A stretch of DNA of 39,815 nucleotides from Oribacterium sinus (lineage in GTDB: Bacteria; Bacillota; Clostridia; Lachnospirales; Lachnospiraceae), in the NCBI RefSeq assembly GCF_014202695.1, contig NZ_JACHHH010000016.1, forward strand, positions 1 through 39,815. The letters are read 5' to 3'. Under the pieces are notes generated by a model. That model ran no database searches. It was not told the origin of the DNA and saw only the letters and a program-made list of their open reading frames with translations. Below are positions 9,223 to 18,892 of the stretch, piece after piece. The first letter of the stretch is position 1, and each line of letters begins with the position of its first letter. The position numbers and the translations under genes were made by a program.

Positions 9223-10044
9223 CTAAAAACGATGTCCCCCACCGCCGGAGGAATGGCCTCCTCCACCGCTGAAACCTCCACCGCTAAAGCCGCCACCGCC
9301 ACCGCTACTTCCCCCGGAGCTTCCGGAAGATCTGGGAACATAGAGCTTATTTTGTGAGATCAAATCCTTTCGCCGCTGGGCAATGATAAAGTCCGGAGCC
9401 ATAGCCGCCAGGATAGCCCCCGCCGCAGCCGTTTCATTTCTCTTTCCTGTAATCAGCCAGAGGAAATTCAGAAGTAAGGCCAAAGCGGCAGCAAGAAACA
9501 AATTGCTAATCCATCGCATCGGCGTCTCCACAAAGCGTCCCTCCATCTTGGCATTCATCTGCCGGAAGGCCATAGTGGCAGTTTTTCCGAAATCCCCATT
9601 GGAGGCATAGCGATAAATGTTATCCGTAATGCTGTCTGCCACATGATTATTGATAGTTTTATACAAGGTTCCCGAACTTTGAATTCTGATTTCCCTATTA
9701 TACATATCAATCAATAAGAGGCTGGCACTGCCGTTGGGAAAGGAATCCTCCAACAAATCCTTGGCAGTGGACGCCGCAGAGTAGCCGCCCTCTCCGGAAA
9801 CAAAGGCAATATTCCCGTATTTTGTTAATGGGATCATCGCCTCCTTAACCTGCGTCTCCTCGGAAGAACTAAGTAGGTCACTTTCATCCAAAAGGTAGGC
9901 TTTATAACCGGAACTACTATTCGTATATACAGAAGCTTGTAACAGCTCATCGCTGCTTAAGGCAAAGCTCTGAAAAGAAAGTGTCAGCAAAAAACTGAAA
10001 AATAGAAAAACAGCAGAATACTTTTTCAGGAAACTTCTATTCAT
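9223..10044 (-). CDS. TPM-domain membrane protein with Gly-rich tail
   Basis: The signal-peptide-like N-terminus (KKYSAVFLFFSFLLTLSFQSFA) is followed by a TPM domain (about 45-165; family of YgcG, Psb32 and MOLO-1), one or two membrane segments (about 178-200) and a tail of GGG and SGG repeats ending in GGHRF. Such proteins are thought to act at the membrane in stress or repair, but the function is not settled. The ATG at 10044 overlaps the TGA of the preceding zinc-ribbon gene (TGATG), and GGGGGTG is in front; a GTG at 10047 is the alternative. The overlap suggests translational coupling and a joint role with that gene. Confidence 0.75.
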   Translation of the reverse strand: MNRSFLKKYSAVFLFFSFLLTLSFQSFALSSDELLQASVYTNSSSGYKAYLLDESDLLSSSEETQVKEAMIPLTKYGNIAFVSGEGGYSAASTAKDLLEDSFPNGSASLLLIDMYNREIRIQSSGTLYKTINNHVADSITDNIYRYASNGDFGKTATMAFRQMNAKMEGRFVETPMRWISNLFLAAALALLLNFLWLITGKRNETAAAGAILAAMAPDFIIAQRRKDLISQNKLYVPRSSGSSGGSSGGGGGFSGGGFSGGGGHSSGGGGHRF

Positions 10045-11408
10045 CACTTCACCCCCTTCTTGTCAAAAAATTCCGGTATGGAACGGGTGGATAAAATATT
10101 GAACTTCTTAATCATCAAACGCAGGGAAAGAATCGACATAATCCCGCTTACCGCACTGGCCAGATAATAATATTCATCCTGTACCGGATGCCAAAGCATA
10201 ATGCCTAAGGAAAAGAAAACGGAAACAAGAGCATATCCTGTTCCATTATGCCGAAGAAGCTTCGCCTTCTCTTCCTTGGACTTGTTTTTGTTTCCTGTAA
10301 GACTGTCTTCTCTCTTTTTAATTTTTGAAATCTGTCCCTGGGCCAGAACAATCAAGAGGGTGGACAAAGCCATGGTGTACCAGGGAAGATTCTCCGCCTT
10401 GATTTGAAAAAATAAATTCAAAATCAGGAATATGGGAATGGCAATCATCATAGATGCGTTATGAAAACGGCTTTCGCTAATGGGAATATCACAGTAAACC
10501 TTACCGGTCTCTCCATTTACCACCGCATAGGCGATTCGATTGTCCTTTTTATAGCTCAAAAACCAAACCGGAAACATACCCCGCTCCACAGTTACGGATT
10601 TGGCACCGATTTTCGTCAAGGAGCGAATGCTTTCATTGTTTAACTGCATGTCGCTTTCCTGAAAGCCCTGCCTTCCCAAGACGGAGGACCAAAGCTGTTG
10701 TTCCACCATATGAAGGGCTTTGGGCTCATATTGCTTGGCATCCGCATCCGCCACATCACTGTAAAAGCCTAAAAGGAAGTTCGGACTGAATTCCTTTAAA
10801 TTCTTCTCTGTAAAGGGCGCAATACAACCGGCAATCGTATCATCAAATCGAGTGGAGGCATCATAGGGGATGTTGTTAAACTTTCCCTGCAGCTGTCCGG
10901 AAAGGGCATAACGTTCCTGATATTGATAGCTTCCGCTTCGATATTCCTTTAGTCCCTCCAATGCCAAGGGTTCATCCACTTCAAAACTATAAAGCCAGTA
11001 GGGAAGGTAATAGCCCACAAATCTCTCCAGATACTCCGGATTTTCCAGCTCCTTATCATGATAGATGGCAGAACGAACCTTGTCCTGATAACGCTTTTTA
11101 CAATCCTCCTTGGTAAGCTGGAAGGGAATGATTTTCTGAGGCATCTCCGCCTGCTTCATTCGACTGGTGAACACCACAGAGGAACCGCAGTAGGCACAAA
11201 AGCCCGTACCGGAGAAATCCGTACTCTCTATCTCCGCTCCGCATTGGGGGCAGGTAAATACCTGGGTATCGTAGTACTCCTGTACCACTCCTTCAACGGT
11301 CTTATCCTTATCGTAGGGATTAAAAACCGAGTCGCATTGTTGACATTTCAGGCTTTGGGTTTTGATATCAAAGAGTAATTCTCCTGCACAATTCGGGCAA
11401 CGGGCCAT
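10044..11408 (-). CDS. Double zinc-ribbon membrane protein
   Basis: Two zinc ribbons open the protein: Cys4/Cys7 with Cys22/Cys25, and Cys53/Cys56 with Cys71/Cys74. A long globular part follows (about 90-310) with several aromatic-rich strands, then hydrophobic helices in the last third. Such proteins are common beside TPM-domain genes in Clostridia; database names such as primosomal helicase probably reflect only the zinc ribbons. The start has GGAGGAAGA in front. It lies 57 bp after purA without a terminator, so it may ride on the purA transcript. No catalytic motif is seen. Confidence 0.7.
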   Translation of the reverse strand: MARCPNCAGELLFDIKTQSLKCQQCDSVFNPYDKDKTVEGVVQEYYDTQVFTCPQCGAEIESTDFSGTGFCAYCGSSVVFTSRMKQAEMPQKIIPFQLTKEDCKKRYQDKVRSAIYHDKELENPEYLERFVGYYLPYWLYSFEVDEPLALEGLKEYRSGSYQYQERYALSGQLQGKFNNIPYDASTRFDDTIAGCIAPFTEKNLKEFSPNFLLGFYSDVADADAKQYEPKALHMVEQQLWSSVLGRQGFQESDMQLNNESIRSLTKIGAKSVTVERGMFPVWFLSYKKDNRIAYAVVNGETGKVYCDIPISESRFHNASMMIAIPIFLILNLFFQIKAENLPWYTMALSTLLIVLAQGQISKIKKREDSLTGNKNKSKEEKAKLLRHNGTGYALVSVFFSLGIMLWHPVQDEYYYLASAVSGIMSILSLRLMIKKFNILSTRSIPEFFDKKGVK

Positions 11409-11465
11409 TCTTCCTCCTGTCTATTCCAATCTACTGTTTCCTAGGCTTTCGTCAGTTTTTTCTTC

Positions 11466-12752
11466 CTAAATCTTTGGTGTTCTCAGTAGAATTTCTTCTC
11501 TCTTCGGGCCATTGGAAACCATGGTAATGGGAACCTCCAACTCCTTCTCAATAAAGTCGATATAGTCTCTGCACTCCTGCGGGAGATCCTCGTACTTACG
11601 GATTCCGCGGATATCCTGCTTCCAGCCCTTCAATACGGTATATACCGGCTTAGCCTTTCTTAATAAGGGAGTTACCGGAAAATCACGAATTACTTCACCG
11701 TCGATTTCATAGCCGGTACAAATGGGAATTTCATCCAGATATCCCAGAGGATCTAAAACAGTTAAAGCTACCTGGGTTGCTCCCTGTAATGCACAGCCAT
11801 AACGGGAAGCTACCGCATCGTACCAGCCCACACGTCTGGGACGGCCTGTGGTTGCCCCGTACTCTCCCTTATCTCCGCCTCTCTTACGAAGCTCCTCTGC
11901 CGCTTCTCCGAAGAGCTCGCTGACAAACTCACCTGCTCCCACCGCAGAGGAATAGGCCTTGGTGACACAAACCACATCGGTAATGGCATAGGGCGGAATT
12001 CCTGTTCCTACAGCCGCATAGGAAGCCAGGGTATGGCTGGAGGTTACCATTGGGTAAATACCGTGATCAGGATCCTTCATGGTTCCCAGCTGTCCCTCCA
12101 TTAAAATCTTCTTTCCTTCTTTAATGGCAGTTCTCAGGAATAAGGAAGTATCCTTTAAAAATGGCTTAATCTCTTCTCTTTGCTTCTTAAGCTCTGCTAA
12201 AACTGTATTAAAATCCAAAGGCTCCTTGCCATAGAGATTGATAAACATAGCATTTTTGATTTCCAAAATCTTCTTTAGACGTTCCTCTAAAATATCATCA
12301 AAGTACAGCTCATTAAACTGTAAACCGATCTTGGCATATTTATCGGAGAAAAATGGAGCAATACCGGACTTTGTGGAACCGAAGCTATTCTTTCCTAAAC
12401 GCTCCTCCTCATAAGTATCCTGCAACACATGGTGGGGAAGCATTACCTGGGCGCGGTCGGAAATGTAAATCTTGGGCTTAGGAACACCTGCCTCTTCCAA
12501 AGACTTCAGCTCTGCCAGGAATTTTCCGATATCCACGGCAACGCCATTTCCCAAAACGCAGGTTACATTGGGGTTAAACACTCCGCTGGGCAGAAGATGC
12601 AAAGAAAAACGTCCATAAGGATTGATGATGGTATGTCCCGCATTGGCTCCTCCCTGAAAACGAACTACAATGTCCGCAGATTCTGCCAAATAGTCTGTAA
12701 TCTTCCCCTTACCTTCATCTCCCCAGTTTGCACCGACAATTGCTTGAACCAT
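11466..12752 (-). CDS. purA: Adenylosuccinate synthetase
   Basis: PurA makes adenylosuccinate from IMP, aspartate and GTP, the first step from IMP to AMP. The protein has GDEGKG with catalytic Asp12, GGANAGHT with the catalytic His, KAYSSAVGAGEF, and the complete aspartate/GTP loop ATTGRPRRVGWYDAV. The length (428 aa) is standard. It has a promoter at 12780-12808 and AAAGGGGAA as ribosome site. purB, the next enzyme in the pathway, lies just upstream in the same direction. A second, divergent PurA-like protein is encoded at 36512-37711; this copy has all expected residues. Confidence 0.97.
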   Translation of the reverse strand: MVQAIVGANWGDEGKGKITDYLAESADIVVRFQGGANAGHTIINPYGRFSLHLLPSGVFNPNVTCVLGNGVAVDIGKFLAELKSLEEAGVPKPKIYISDRAQVMLPHHVLQDTYEEERLGKNSFGSTKSGIAPFFSDKYAKIGLQFNELYFDDILEERLKKILEIKNAMFINLYGKEPLDFNTVLAELKKQREEIKPFLKDTSLFLRTAIKEGKKILMEGQLGTMKDPDHGIYPMVTSSHTLASYAAVGTGIPPYAITDVVCVTKAYSSAVGAGEFVSELFGEAAEELRKRGGDKGEYGATTGRPRRVGWYDAVASRYGCALQGATQVALTVLDPLGYLDEIPICTGYEIDGEVIRDFPVTPLLRKAKPVYTVLKGWKQDIRGIRKYEDLPQECRDYIDFIEKELEVPITMVSNGPKREEILLRTPKI

Positions 12753-12779
12753 ACTTGTTCCCCTTTCTTACATTTGAAT

Positions 12780-12808
12780 TGTATAATGCAGTGCGATTGC
12801 ACCCTCAA
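12780..12808 (-). promoter_or_regulatory. purA promoter with a palindromic spacer
   Basis: On the minus strand TTGAGG (12803-12808) and TATACA (12780-12785) are 17 bp apart. The spacer holds the inverted repeat GTGC-AATC-GCAC (12791-12802), which could be a regulator site. The sequence does not match a PurR box that I know. Confidence 0.55.
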
Positions 12809-12826
12809 ACAGTTAATATATAAAAT

Positions 12827-13009
12827 CTAATCTTTTTTAATCAATCTTGTAATCCACTGATACACATAAAAAAGACTGGGAAGAATCATGACACAGAACA
12901 ATAAGGCCAGCATATACTCCTTTTTTCCCCCGGTGAAAGCCAGAAACAATAAGGCTATTAGGGCAAGACAAAAAAGTAATAAAGTGAAAATGGCTATTCC
13001 TCTCTTCAT
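12827..13009 (-). CDS. Small two-helix membrane protein
   Basis: The 60-aa product begins MKRGIAIFTLLLFCL. It has two hydrophobic segments (about 4-26 and 33-52) joined by TGGKKEY, and a basic end (RLIKKD). I chose the Met at 13009 because AAGGAAAAG precedes it; a longer frame starts at 13033 without a better site. It lies between purB and purA in the same direction. I recognise no family. Confidence 0.6.
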   Translation of the reverse strand: MKRGIAIFTLLLFCLALIALLFLAFTGGKKEYMLALLFCVMILPSLFYVYQWITRLIKKD

Positions 13010-13070
13010 ATCTTTTCCTTCCTCAGTATACAAAATTTAAAAATATCGCACAAGATGCTTGTTTTAATTC

Positions 13071-14504
13071 TTAAAGCTTGATTTCTACTGAAAGATTCAA
13101 AAGCTCTTTATTCTTTTCCAGCAAAGGCGCGATATCTGTTGCAATGAAATCCTCCACCTGCTCCTTACAACGGCCGATGTATTTTTCCGGGATCAAAAGC
13201 TCCTCCAAGTCCGTTTTTTCCAATGGGAATTCCGGATCTTCCGCAATTCTTTGCAGTAAATCATTGTCCAGACCATCTCTTTTCACTCTTAAACCGGCCT
13301 CCATGGAATAGCTTCTGATTTTTTCATGAAGCTCCTGCCGGTCTCCCCCTCTTTTTACCCCGTCCATCAGGATGTTTTCCGTTGCCATAAAGGGGAGCTC
13401 TTCCCGAAGATGCTTTTCAATCATTTTAGGATAAACCACTAAAGCGGAGGCCACATTGTAATAGAGGTCCAAAAGTCCGTCTGTAGCCAGAAAAGCATGG
13501 GGTACGGAAAGTCTCTTATTAGCCGAATCGTCCAAGGTTCTTTCAAACCACTGGGTTGCGGCGGTAATGGGAGGATTCTGGCTCTCCGCCATTACAAAAT
13601 TGGCAAGGCCGGCAATTCTTTCACAGCGCATGGGGTTTCTCTTATAGGCCATGGCACTGGAACCGATTTGCTTTTTCTCAAAGGGCTCCTCCACTTCCTT
13701 CAAATGCTGTAAAAGCCGAATATCATTGGAAAACTTATGGGCGGATTGAGCAATTCCGGAGAGAATCGCCAGAATCTTGGAATCAATTTTTCTGCTATAG
13801 GTTTGGCCGGATACAGGATAAACTCCCGGGAAATTCATTTTCCTTGCAATCTTTCTGTCCAGCTCTCTACATTTTTCATGGTCTCCTTCGAAAAGCTCCA
13901 GGAAGGAGGCCTGGGTTCCGGTAGTACCCTTAGAACCTAAAAGCTTTAAGGAAGAAATGCATTCCTCTACATCCAGAAAATCCAGATACAAATCATGTAA
14001 CCAAAGACTGGCTCTCTTCCCAAGAGTAACGGTCTGTGCCGCCTGAAAGTGTGTATAGCCAAGCATGGGCAGTCCTCTATACTCCATGGCAAAGTCCGCT
14101 AAGACCTTCATGCAGTTTAAAAGCTTTTTCCGAAGAAGCTTTAAGCCCTCCCGCATGGTAATCAGATCCGTATTGTCTCCCACATAGCAGGAGGTGGCTC
14201 CCAGATGAATGATTCCCTTTGCCTTTTCACACTGTACGCCATAAGCATAGACATGGCTCATCACATCATGGCGAACCTCTTTCTCTCTAGCCATGGCCAC
14301 ATCGTAATTGATATCCTCTGCATGCTCCTTTAATTCCTGAATCTGCTCTTCGGTAATGGGTAGCCCCAGTTCTTTTTCACTTTCCGCCAGAGCAATCCAC
14401 AGCTTTCTCCAGGTTTTAAATTTAAAATCGGAAGAAAAGATTTCCTGCATCTCTTTGGAAGCATAACGACCGGACAATGGGCTTTCGTAGCTTTGATGAC
14501 TCAT
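13071..14504 (-). CDS. purB: Adenylosuccinate lyase
   Basis: PurB cleaves SAICAR to AICAR and adenylosuccinate to AMP. The 477-aa protein belongs to the fumarase/aspartase superfamily: the signature SSAMAYKRNP is present, as are TSCYVGDNTD and the catalytic His region LGYTHFQAAQ. It begins 15 bp after dapB, and its ribosome site is part of a run of eight G (minus strand), AAGGGGGGGGAATC before the ATG. The small membrane protein and purA follow. The enzyme and context are clear; the G run is unusual and is treated separately. Confidence 0.96.
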   Translation of the reverse strand: MSHQSYESPLSGRYASKEMQEIFSSDFKFKTWRKLWIALAESEKELGLPITEEQIQELKEHAEDINYDVAMAREKEVRHDVMSHVYAYGVQCEKAKGIIHLGATSCYVGDNTDLITMREGLKLLRKKLLNCMKVLADFAMEYRGLPMLGYTHFQAAQTVTLGKRASLWLHDLYLDFLDVEECISSLKLLGSKGTTGTQASFLELFEGDHEKCRELDRKIARKMNFPGVYPVSGQTYSRKIDSKILAILSGIAQSAHKFSNDIRLLQHLKEVEEPFEKKQIGSSAMAYKRNPMRCERIAGLANFVMAESQNPPITAATQWFERTLDDSANKRLSVPHAFLATDGLLDLYYNVASALVVYPKMIEKHLREELPFMATENILMDGVKRGGDRQELHEKIRSYSMEAGLRVKRDGLDNDLLQRIAEDPEFPLEKTDLEELLIPEKYIGRCKEQVEDFIATDIAPLLEKNKELLNLSVEIKL

Positions 14505-14519
14505 GATTCCCCCCCCTTA

Positions 14520-15275
14520 TTATTTCAAAACATCCGCCATACTATAGCTTCCCGGCTCCTGCTTTTCCAGGAAAAAGGCAGCGGTAATAGCTCCCTTTGC
14601 AAAGATTTTCCGACTATAGGCGGTATGATTTAAGCTAATGACCTCATCTTCACCGGCAAAAATTACTTCGTGGATTCCGGGAATGGTTCCTCCCCGAAGA
14701 GAAGACATACCGATTTCTCTCTTCTCTCTTGCTGTATCTCTTCCGGAACGGTCATAAACCTTTACCAGTGCTTCTCCGATACCCTCTTCCACAGCCTTTT
14801 CCAGCATCAATGCTGTTCCGCTGGGGGCATCCTTTTTTCTACGATGATGCGCTTCCATAATTTCGATATCAAAGTCATTTTCATAAAGCTTTTTCGCGGC
14901 AATCCGTAAGAGCTCCTGTAAAAGATTAATGCCCAAAGACATATTACCGGAACGAAGAATGGGAATCTGTTTGGAAGCCTCCTGAAGCTTCTTTTCCTGT
15001 GCTTCATTTAAACCTGTGGTGCAAAGCACAAGAGGCTTTTTTTTCTCCACTGCAAAATCCAGAAGAGCATCCACAGCCTCTTTTACGGAGAAATCAATAA
15101 TACAGTCAAAATCTTCTTTCACTTCCGCTCCGCTTCCATAAACCGGAAATCCGGGGTGGCTCAGATCCGTATGAGAATCCAGACCGGCTACAATCTCCAT
15201 TCCCTCCGTCTTCTTTGCTACCTCCTGCACATTTTGTCCCATCACGCCCTTCGCACCATGTAATAATACCCTCAT
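14520..15275 (-). CDS. dapB: 4-hydroxy-tetrahydrodipicolinate reductase
   Basis: DapB reduces 4-hydroxy-tetrahydrodipicolinate with NAD(P)H in lysine and meso-diaminopimelate synthesis, needed for peptidoglycan. The nucleotide-binding motif GAKGVMGQN opens the protein, and the signature EAHHRRKKDAPSGTA holds the catalytic His and Lys. The length (251 aa) is near normal for the family. GAAGGAGGAAAAAG precedes the start. dapA is upstream in the same direction, but a strong terminator lies in the gap. Confidence 0.96.
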   Translation of the reverse strand: MRVLLHGAKGVMGQNVQEVAKKTEGMEIVAGLDSHTDLSHPGFPVYGSGAEVKEDFDCIIDFSVKEAVDALLDFAVEKKKPLVLCTTGLNEAQEKKLQEASKQIPILRSGNMSLGINLLQELLRIAAKKLYENDFDIEIMEAHHRRKKDAPSGTALMLEKAVEEGIGEALVKVYDRSGRDTAREKREIGMSSLRGGTIPGIHEVIFAGEDEVISLNHTAYSRKIFAKGAITAAFFLEKQEPGSYSMADVLK

Positions 15276-15342
15276 CTTTTTCCTCCTTCAGCTCCGGAAA
15301 ACCACTCTACTTTTTCTTGTTTATTCTATTTCATTTTTCCGC

Positions 15343-15422
15343 AGAAAAAAAGAGGGGCGGAAAAGAAGAAAATAAGAAACAGTTTATCCTGCATTTATTT
15401 TCTTTTCTTCACAGCCCCCTCT
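15343..15422 (-). terminator. Long-stem terminator between dapA and dapB
   Basis: On the minus strand AGAGGGGGC and a purine-rich stretch pair with TTATTTTCTTCTTTTCC and GCCCCTCT over more than 20 bp with one small bulge, followed by seven T. It starts seven bases after the dapA stop codon. It would end most dapA transcripts, or act as an attenuator for dapB. Confidence 0.75.
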
Positions 15423-15428
15423 TCTCTA

Positions 15429-16316
15429 TTAGGATAAAATCCCGTAGCGGCGCATTTCTTCCTTTAATACCTCTTGATGTGCTTCTTCCATCTCTGTCAA
15501 CGGAAGACGCATTCCTCCCACAGCCTTCCCCTGTAAATTCATTCCTGCCTTTACCGGAATGGGGTTCACTTCCATAAAGAGGCTATGAATCAAAGGAAGT
15601 GCTCTCTTTTGCTCTTCCCAAGCCCCCTTCACATCTCCGGCAAACCACTTCTTGCAAATATCCGCTGTCTGTCTCGGTGCCACATTGGACAACACGGAAA
15701 TAACGCCGGAACCTCCGATGGAAAGTAAGGGAACAATGATTCCATCCTCTCCTGAATAGAGTAAGAAATCTTCATCCACCAGACGCATTAGATCCGATGT
15801 AGCCCCCACATCTCCGGTAGCTTCCTTTACTCCCACAATATTTTTTACATTATAGTAAAGATCCGCCATGGTCTTCGGCTCAATCTTCATACCGGTTCTT
15901 CCCGGTACATTGTATAGAATACAGGGAATGGAAACCGCATCCGCAATGGCTTTGTAATGGGCATACAGTCCCTTCTGGGTAGCCTTGTTATAGTAGGGAG
16001 TCACCAAAAGCAGTCCGTCAGCCCCGGCCTTCTCTGCTCTTTGAGAAAGGTCAATGGCGGTTGCTGTACAGTTGGAACCTGTTCCTGCAATAACGGGAAT
16101 ACGGTGATTTACCACCTTCACAGTATGAGCAACCACTTCAATATGCTCATCCTCCGTAAGGGTTGCGGCCTCTCCTGTTGTACCAACTGCCACAATGGCA
16201 TCCGTGCCTTCTGCAATTTGCTCCTCCAAAATCTCCGTCAGCTTCTCATAATTTACGCTGCCATCCTCATGAAAGGGGGTAATCAAAGCAACGCCAGCTC
16301 CTTTAAATAATGCCAT
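15429..16316 (-). CDS. dapA: 4-hydroxy-tetrahydrodipicolinate synthase
   Basis: DapA condenses pyruvate with aspartate semialdehyde in the first step committed to lysine and diaminopimelate. It is a TIM-barrel aldolase. The Schiff-base lysine is Lys164 in VGVKEATGD, Tyr135 lies in ILYNVPGRTG, and TTGEA (46-50) binds the substrate. The length with the ATG at 16316 is 295 aa, typical for the family. A TTG at 16328 would add four residues but abuts the ribosome site. It starts about 20 bp after typA and is followed by a terminator. Confidence 0.95.
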   Translation of the reverse strand: MALFKGAGVALITPFHEDGSVNYEKLTEILEEQIAEGTDAIVAVGTTGEAATLTEDEHIEVVAHTVKVVNHRIPVIAGTGSNCTATAIDLSQRAEKAGADGLLLVTPYYNKATQKGLYAHYKAIADAVSIPCILYNVPGRTGMKIEPKTMADLYYNVKNIVGVKEATGDVGATSDLMRLVDEDFLLYSGEDGIIVPLLSIGGSGVISVLSNVAPRQTADICKKWFAGDVKGAWEEQKRALPLIHSLFMEVNPIPVKAGMNLQGKAVGGMRLPLTEMEEAHQEVLKEEMRRYGILS

Positions 16317-16337
16317 AGTCTCACTCAACCTTTCTTA

Positions 16338-18170
16338 TTATTTCCTGTTAAATCCGGCTCTTTTTCTAGCTGTAGGATCCAGAATCTTCTTACGAATACG
16401 AAGATTTTCCGGAGTAACCTCCAAAAGCTCATCCGTGTCGATAAAGTCAATACACTGCTCCAAGGACATAATCTTCTTCGGTACCAGCTTCAATGCCTCA
16501 TCAGAGCTGGAGGTTCTGGTATTGCTTAAATGCTTGGTCTTACAAACATTTAACTCGATATCCTCAGACTTGGGACTCTGTCCGATGACCATTCCGCTGT
16601 AAACCTTCTCTCCCGGACCAATAAAGAGGGTTCCACGGTTCTGTGCCTGGAATAAGCCGTAGGTAACCGCCTCTCCCTGCTCAAAGGCAATAAGGGATCC
16701 CTGATGACGATAGTTTAAGTCTCCCCTATATTCTCCGTATCCTTCAAACTCCGTATTCAAAATACCGTTTCCCTTGGTATCGGTAAGGAACTCTCCTCTG
16801 TAACCGATTAATCCTCTGGAAGGAATCTCAAACTCCAAACGGGTATATCCGGAAGCTAAAGGGCTCATGCCGTTTAAGGTACCCTTTCTTTGAGTAAGCT
16901 TCTGGATTACGGAACCGGTAGCATCCTCCGGCACATCGATATAAGCAATCTCCATAGGCTCCAGCTTTACGCCCTGCTCATTTTCCTTATAAATAACCTC
17001 TGCCTTGGATACCGCAAACTCAAAGCCCTCTCTACGCATGGTCTCCACCAATACGGAAAGGTGCAGCTCTCCACGACCGGAAACCTTAAAGCAATCTGCG
17101 GATTCCGTCTCCTCTACTCTTAAGGAAACGTCCGTATTCAGTTCTCTGAAAAGACGGTCACGGATGTGTCTGGAGGTAACAAACTTTCCTTCCGTTCCTG
17201 CCAATGGAGAATCATTAACCATGAAATCCATGGAAATGGTCGGCTCGGAAATCTTCTGGAATGGCAGTGGCTCCGGATTCTTCTCCGTACAAATGGTGTC
17301 TCCCACATGCAGGTCTTCAATACCGGATACCGCAACGATATCTCCAAAGGAGGCCTCCTCCACATCCACTCTCTTTAAGCCGTCAAAGGCATAGAGCTTG
17401 GTGATACGTACCTTTTTTCTCTTGTCCGGATTATGGTGGTTCACAACCAAAGCTTCCTGATTCACCTTAATCTTACCGTTCTCCACCTTACCGATTCCGA
17501 TTCTTCCCACGAATTCGTTGTAGTCAATGGTAGAAACCAGGAACTGGGTTTCCGCTTCCGGATCTCCCTTAGGTGCCGGAATAAAGTCCACAATAGTCTC
17601 AAAGAGAGGCTTCATATCCACGTCCGGATCTTCCAGCTTCAGCTTTGCATAACCGTTCTTGGAAGAAGCAAAAAGGAAGGGACAATCCAGCTGTTCATCG
17701 GAAGCATTTAGATCCAACATCAATTCCAAAACCTCATCCACCACATCATTGGGGCGGGCCTGAGGCTTATCAATCTTATTCACCACCACAAGAACAGGAA
17801 GACGAAGATCCAAGGCTCTTTGTAAAACGAATCTGGTCTGGGGCATGGGACCTTCAAAGGCATCCACCAATAAAATAGCGCCATCCACCATTTTCAAAAT
17901 ACGCTCTACTTCACCGCCGAAATCTGCGTGTCCCGGAGTATCTACAATATTAATCTTGGTATCTCCATAGCTTACCGCGGTGTTTTTTGCCAGAATCGTA
18001 ATGCCTCGTTCCCGCTCGATGGGGTTGGAATCCATCACTCTTACACCAACCTCCTGATTGTCACGAAAAACACCGGACTGCTTTAAAAGCTCATCCACCA
18101 AAGTCGTCTTACCGTGGTCAACGTGGGCAATAATGGCAACATTACGTACATCTTCTCTATTCTTTAACAT
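16338..18170 (-). CDS. typA: Translational GTPase TypA/BipA
   Basis: TypA is a ribosome-binding GTPase that helps assembly of the large subunit and growth under stress or cold. GTPase motifs are [10 protein letters not shown] (P loop), [10 protein letters not shown] and NKID. Domain II, an EF-G-like pair and the TypA-specific C-terminal domain follow ([18 protein letters not shown]). The length of 610 aa is typical. The ribosome site is weak (AGAGAAG). It is followed closely by dapA in the same direction, without a terminator between them. Confidence 0.97.
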   Translation of the reverse strand: MLKNREDVRNVAIIAHVDHGKTTLVDELLKQSGVFRDNQEVGVRVMDSNPIERERGITILAKNTAVSYGDTKINIVDTPGHADFGGEVERILKMVDGAILLVDAFEGPMPQTRFVLQRALDLRLPVLVVVNKIDKPQARPNDVVDEVLELMLDLNASDEQLDCPFLFASSKNGYAKLKLEDPDVDMKPLFETIVDFIPAPKGDPEAETQFLVSTIDYNEFVGRIGIGKVENGKIKVNQEALVVNHHNPDKRKKVRITKLYAFDGLKRVDVEEASFGDIVAVSGIEDLHVGDTICTEKNPEPLPFQKISEPTISMDFMVNDSPLAGTEGKFVTSRHIRDRLFRELNTDVSLRVEETESADCFKVSGRGELHLSVLVETMRREGFEFAVSKAEVIYKENEQGVKLEPMEIAYIDVPEDATGSVIQKLTQRKGTLNGMSPLASGYTRLEFEIPSRGLIGYRGEFLTDTKGNGILNTEFEGYGEYRGDLNYRHQGSLIAFEQGEAVTYGLFQAQNRGTLFIGPGEKVYSGMVIGQSPKSEDIELNVCKTKHLSNTRTSSSDEALKLVPKKIMSLEQCIDFIDTDELLEVTPENLRIRKKILDPTARKRAGFNRK

Positions 18171-18242
18171 TTACTTCTCTTTCCCCTTAAAGAAACTTAA
18201 AAGCCTCTTTAAATGATTCATTTTTATCTACAGTTCATTAAC

Positions 18243-18872
18243 TTAGGAAGTATACCACCGGCTATTTTTGATTGCAAGGAAAACCACCTCTTGTCCATAC
18301 TCCCCAATGTGCTTTTCCAAGGACAGATACTGCTCCTCTTCCATTTGCAGGAAGAGCTCTACTCTATCCGTGTAGCTTTTTTCTAAAATCCGAATCCCCA
18401 TTTCCTGAAAATCATATTCCAATCTTCCCAGTAGTGTGTAGGGTATACTTAGCCGGATTTCTTTTCCTTCTTTCCGCTCCAAAAGCTGCGCTTCCGAAAG
18501 CACCTGTTCTGCCGCATCTCCATAGGCTCTGGATAAGCCCCCTGTTCCCAATAAGGTTCCTCCGAAAATACGGCTTACCACGCAAAGAACATTTTTCAGC
18601 TCTTTACGTTCCAACCTTTGCAGTATTGGAGCTCCTGCGGTTTTTGCCGGCTCTCCGTCATCACTTTGCTTTTTCTGTTCCTGCAAAAAGCCCTCCTGCT
18701 CTTCCAGGAAAATATAAGCATAGCAATGGTGTCTTGCCTCGGGATAAGTCTTTTTACATTCCTGTAAATAAAAACTCACCTCTTCAAGACTTTGAAGCGG
18801 AAATAAAGAAGCATAAAATTTTGATTTTTTCACTTCCAGCATGGAGGTAAAACGATCTTGAATAAATTTCAT
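18243..18872 (-). CDS. IMPACT/YigZ family protein
   Basis: The 209-aa protein has the family signature SDDGEPAKTAGAPIL and the core VSRIFGGTLLGTGGLSRAYGDAA, followed by a smaller ferredoxin-like C-terminal domain. Eukaryotic IMPACT controls the Gcn2 kinase; the role of bacterial YigZ (YvyE in Bacillus) is not established. It starts 21 bp after the penicillin-binding protein gene in the same direction, so the two are probably co-transcribed. Confidence 0.85.
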   Translation of the reverse strand: MKFIQDRFTSMLEVKKSKFYASLFPLQSLEEVSFYLQECKKTYPEARHHCYAYIFLEEQEGFLQEQKKQSDDGEPAKTAGAPILQRLERKELKNVLCVVSRIFGGTLLGTGGLSRAYGDAAEQVLSEAQLLERKEGKEIRLSIPYTLLGRLEYDFQEMGIRILEKSYTDRVELFLQMEEEQYLSLEKHIGEYGQEVVFLAIKNSRWYTS

Positions 18873-18892
18873 GCTTCTTTTCCTTTCTCTTC

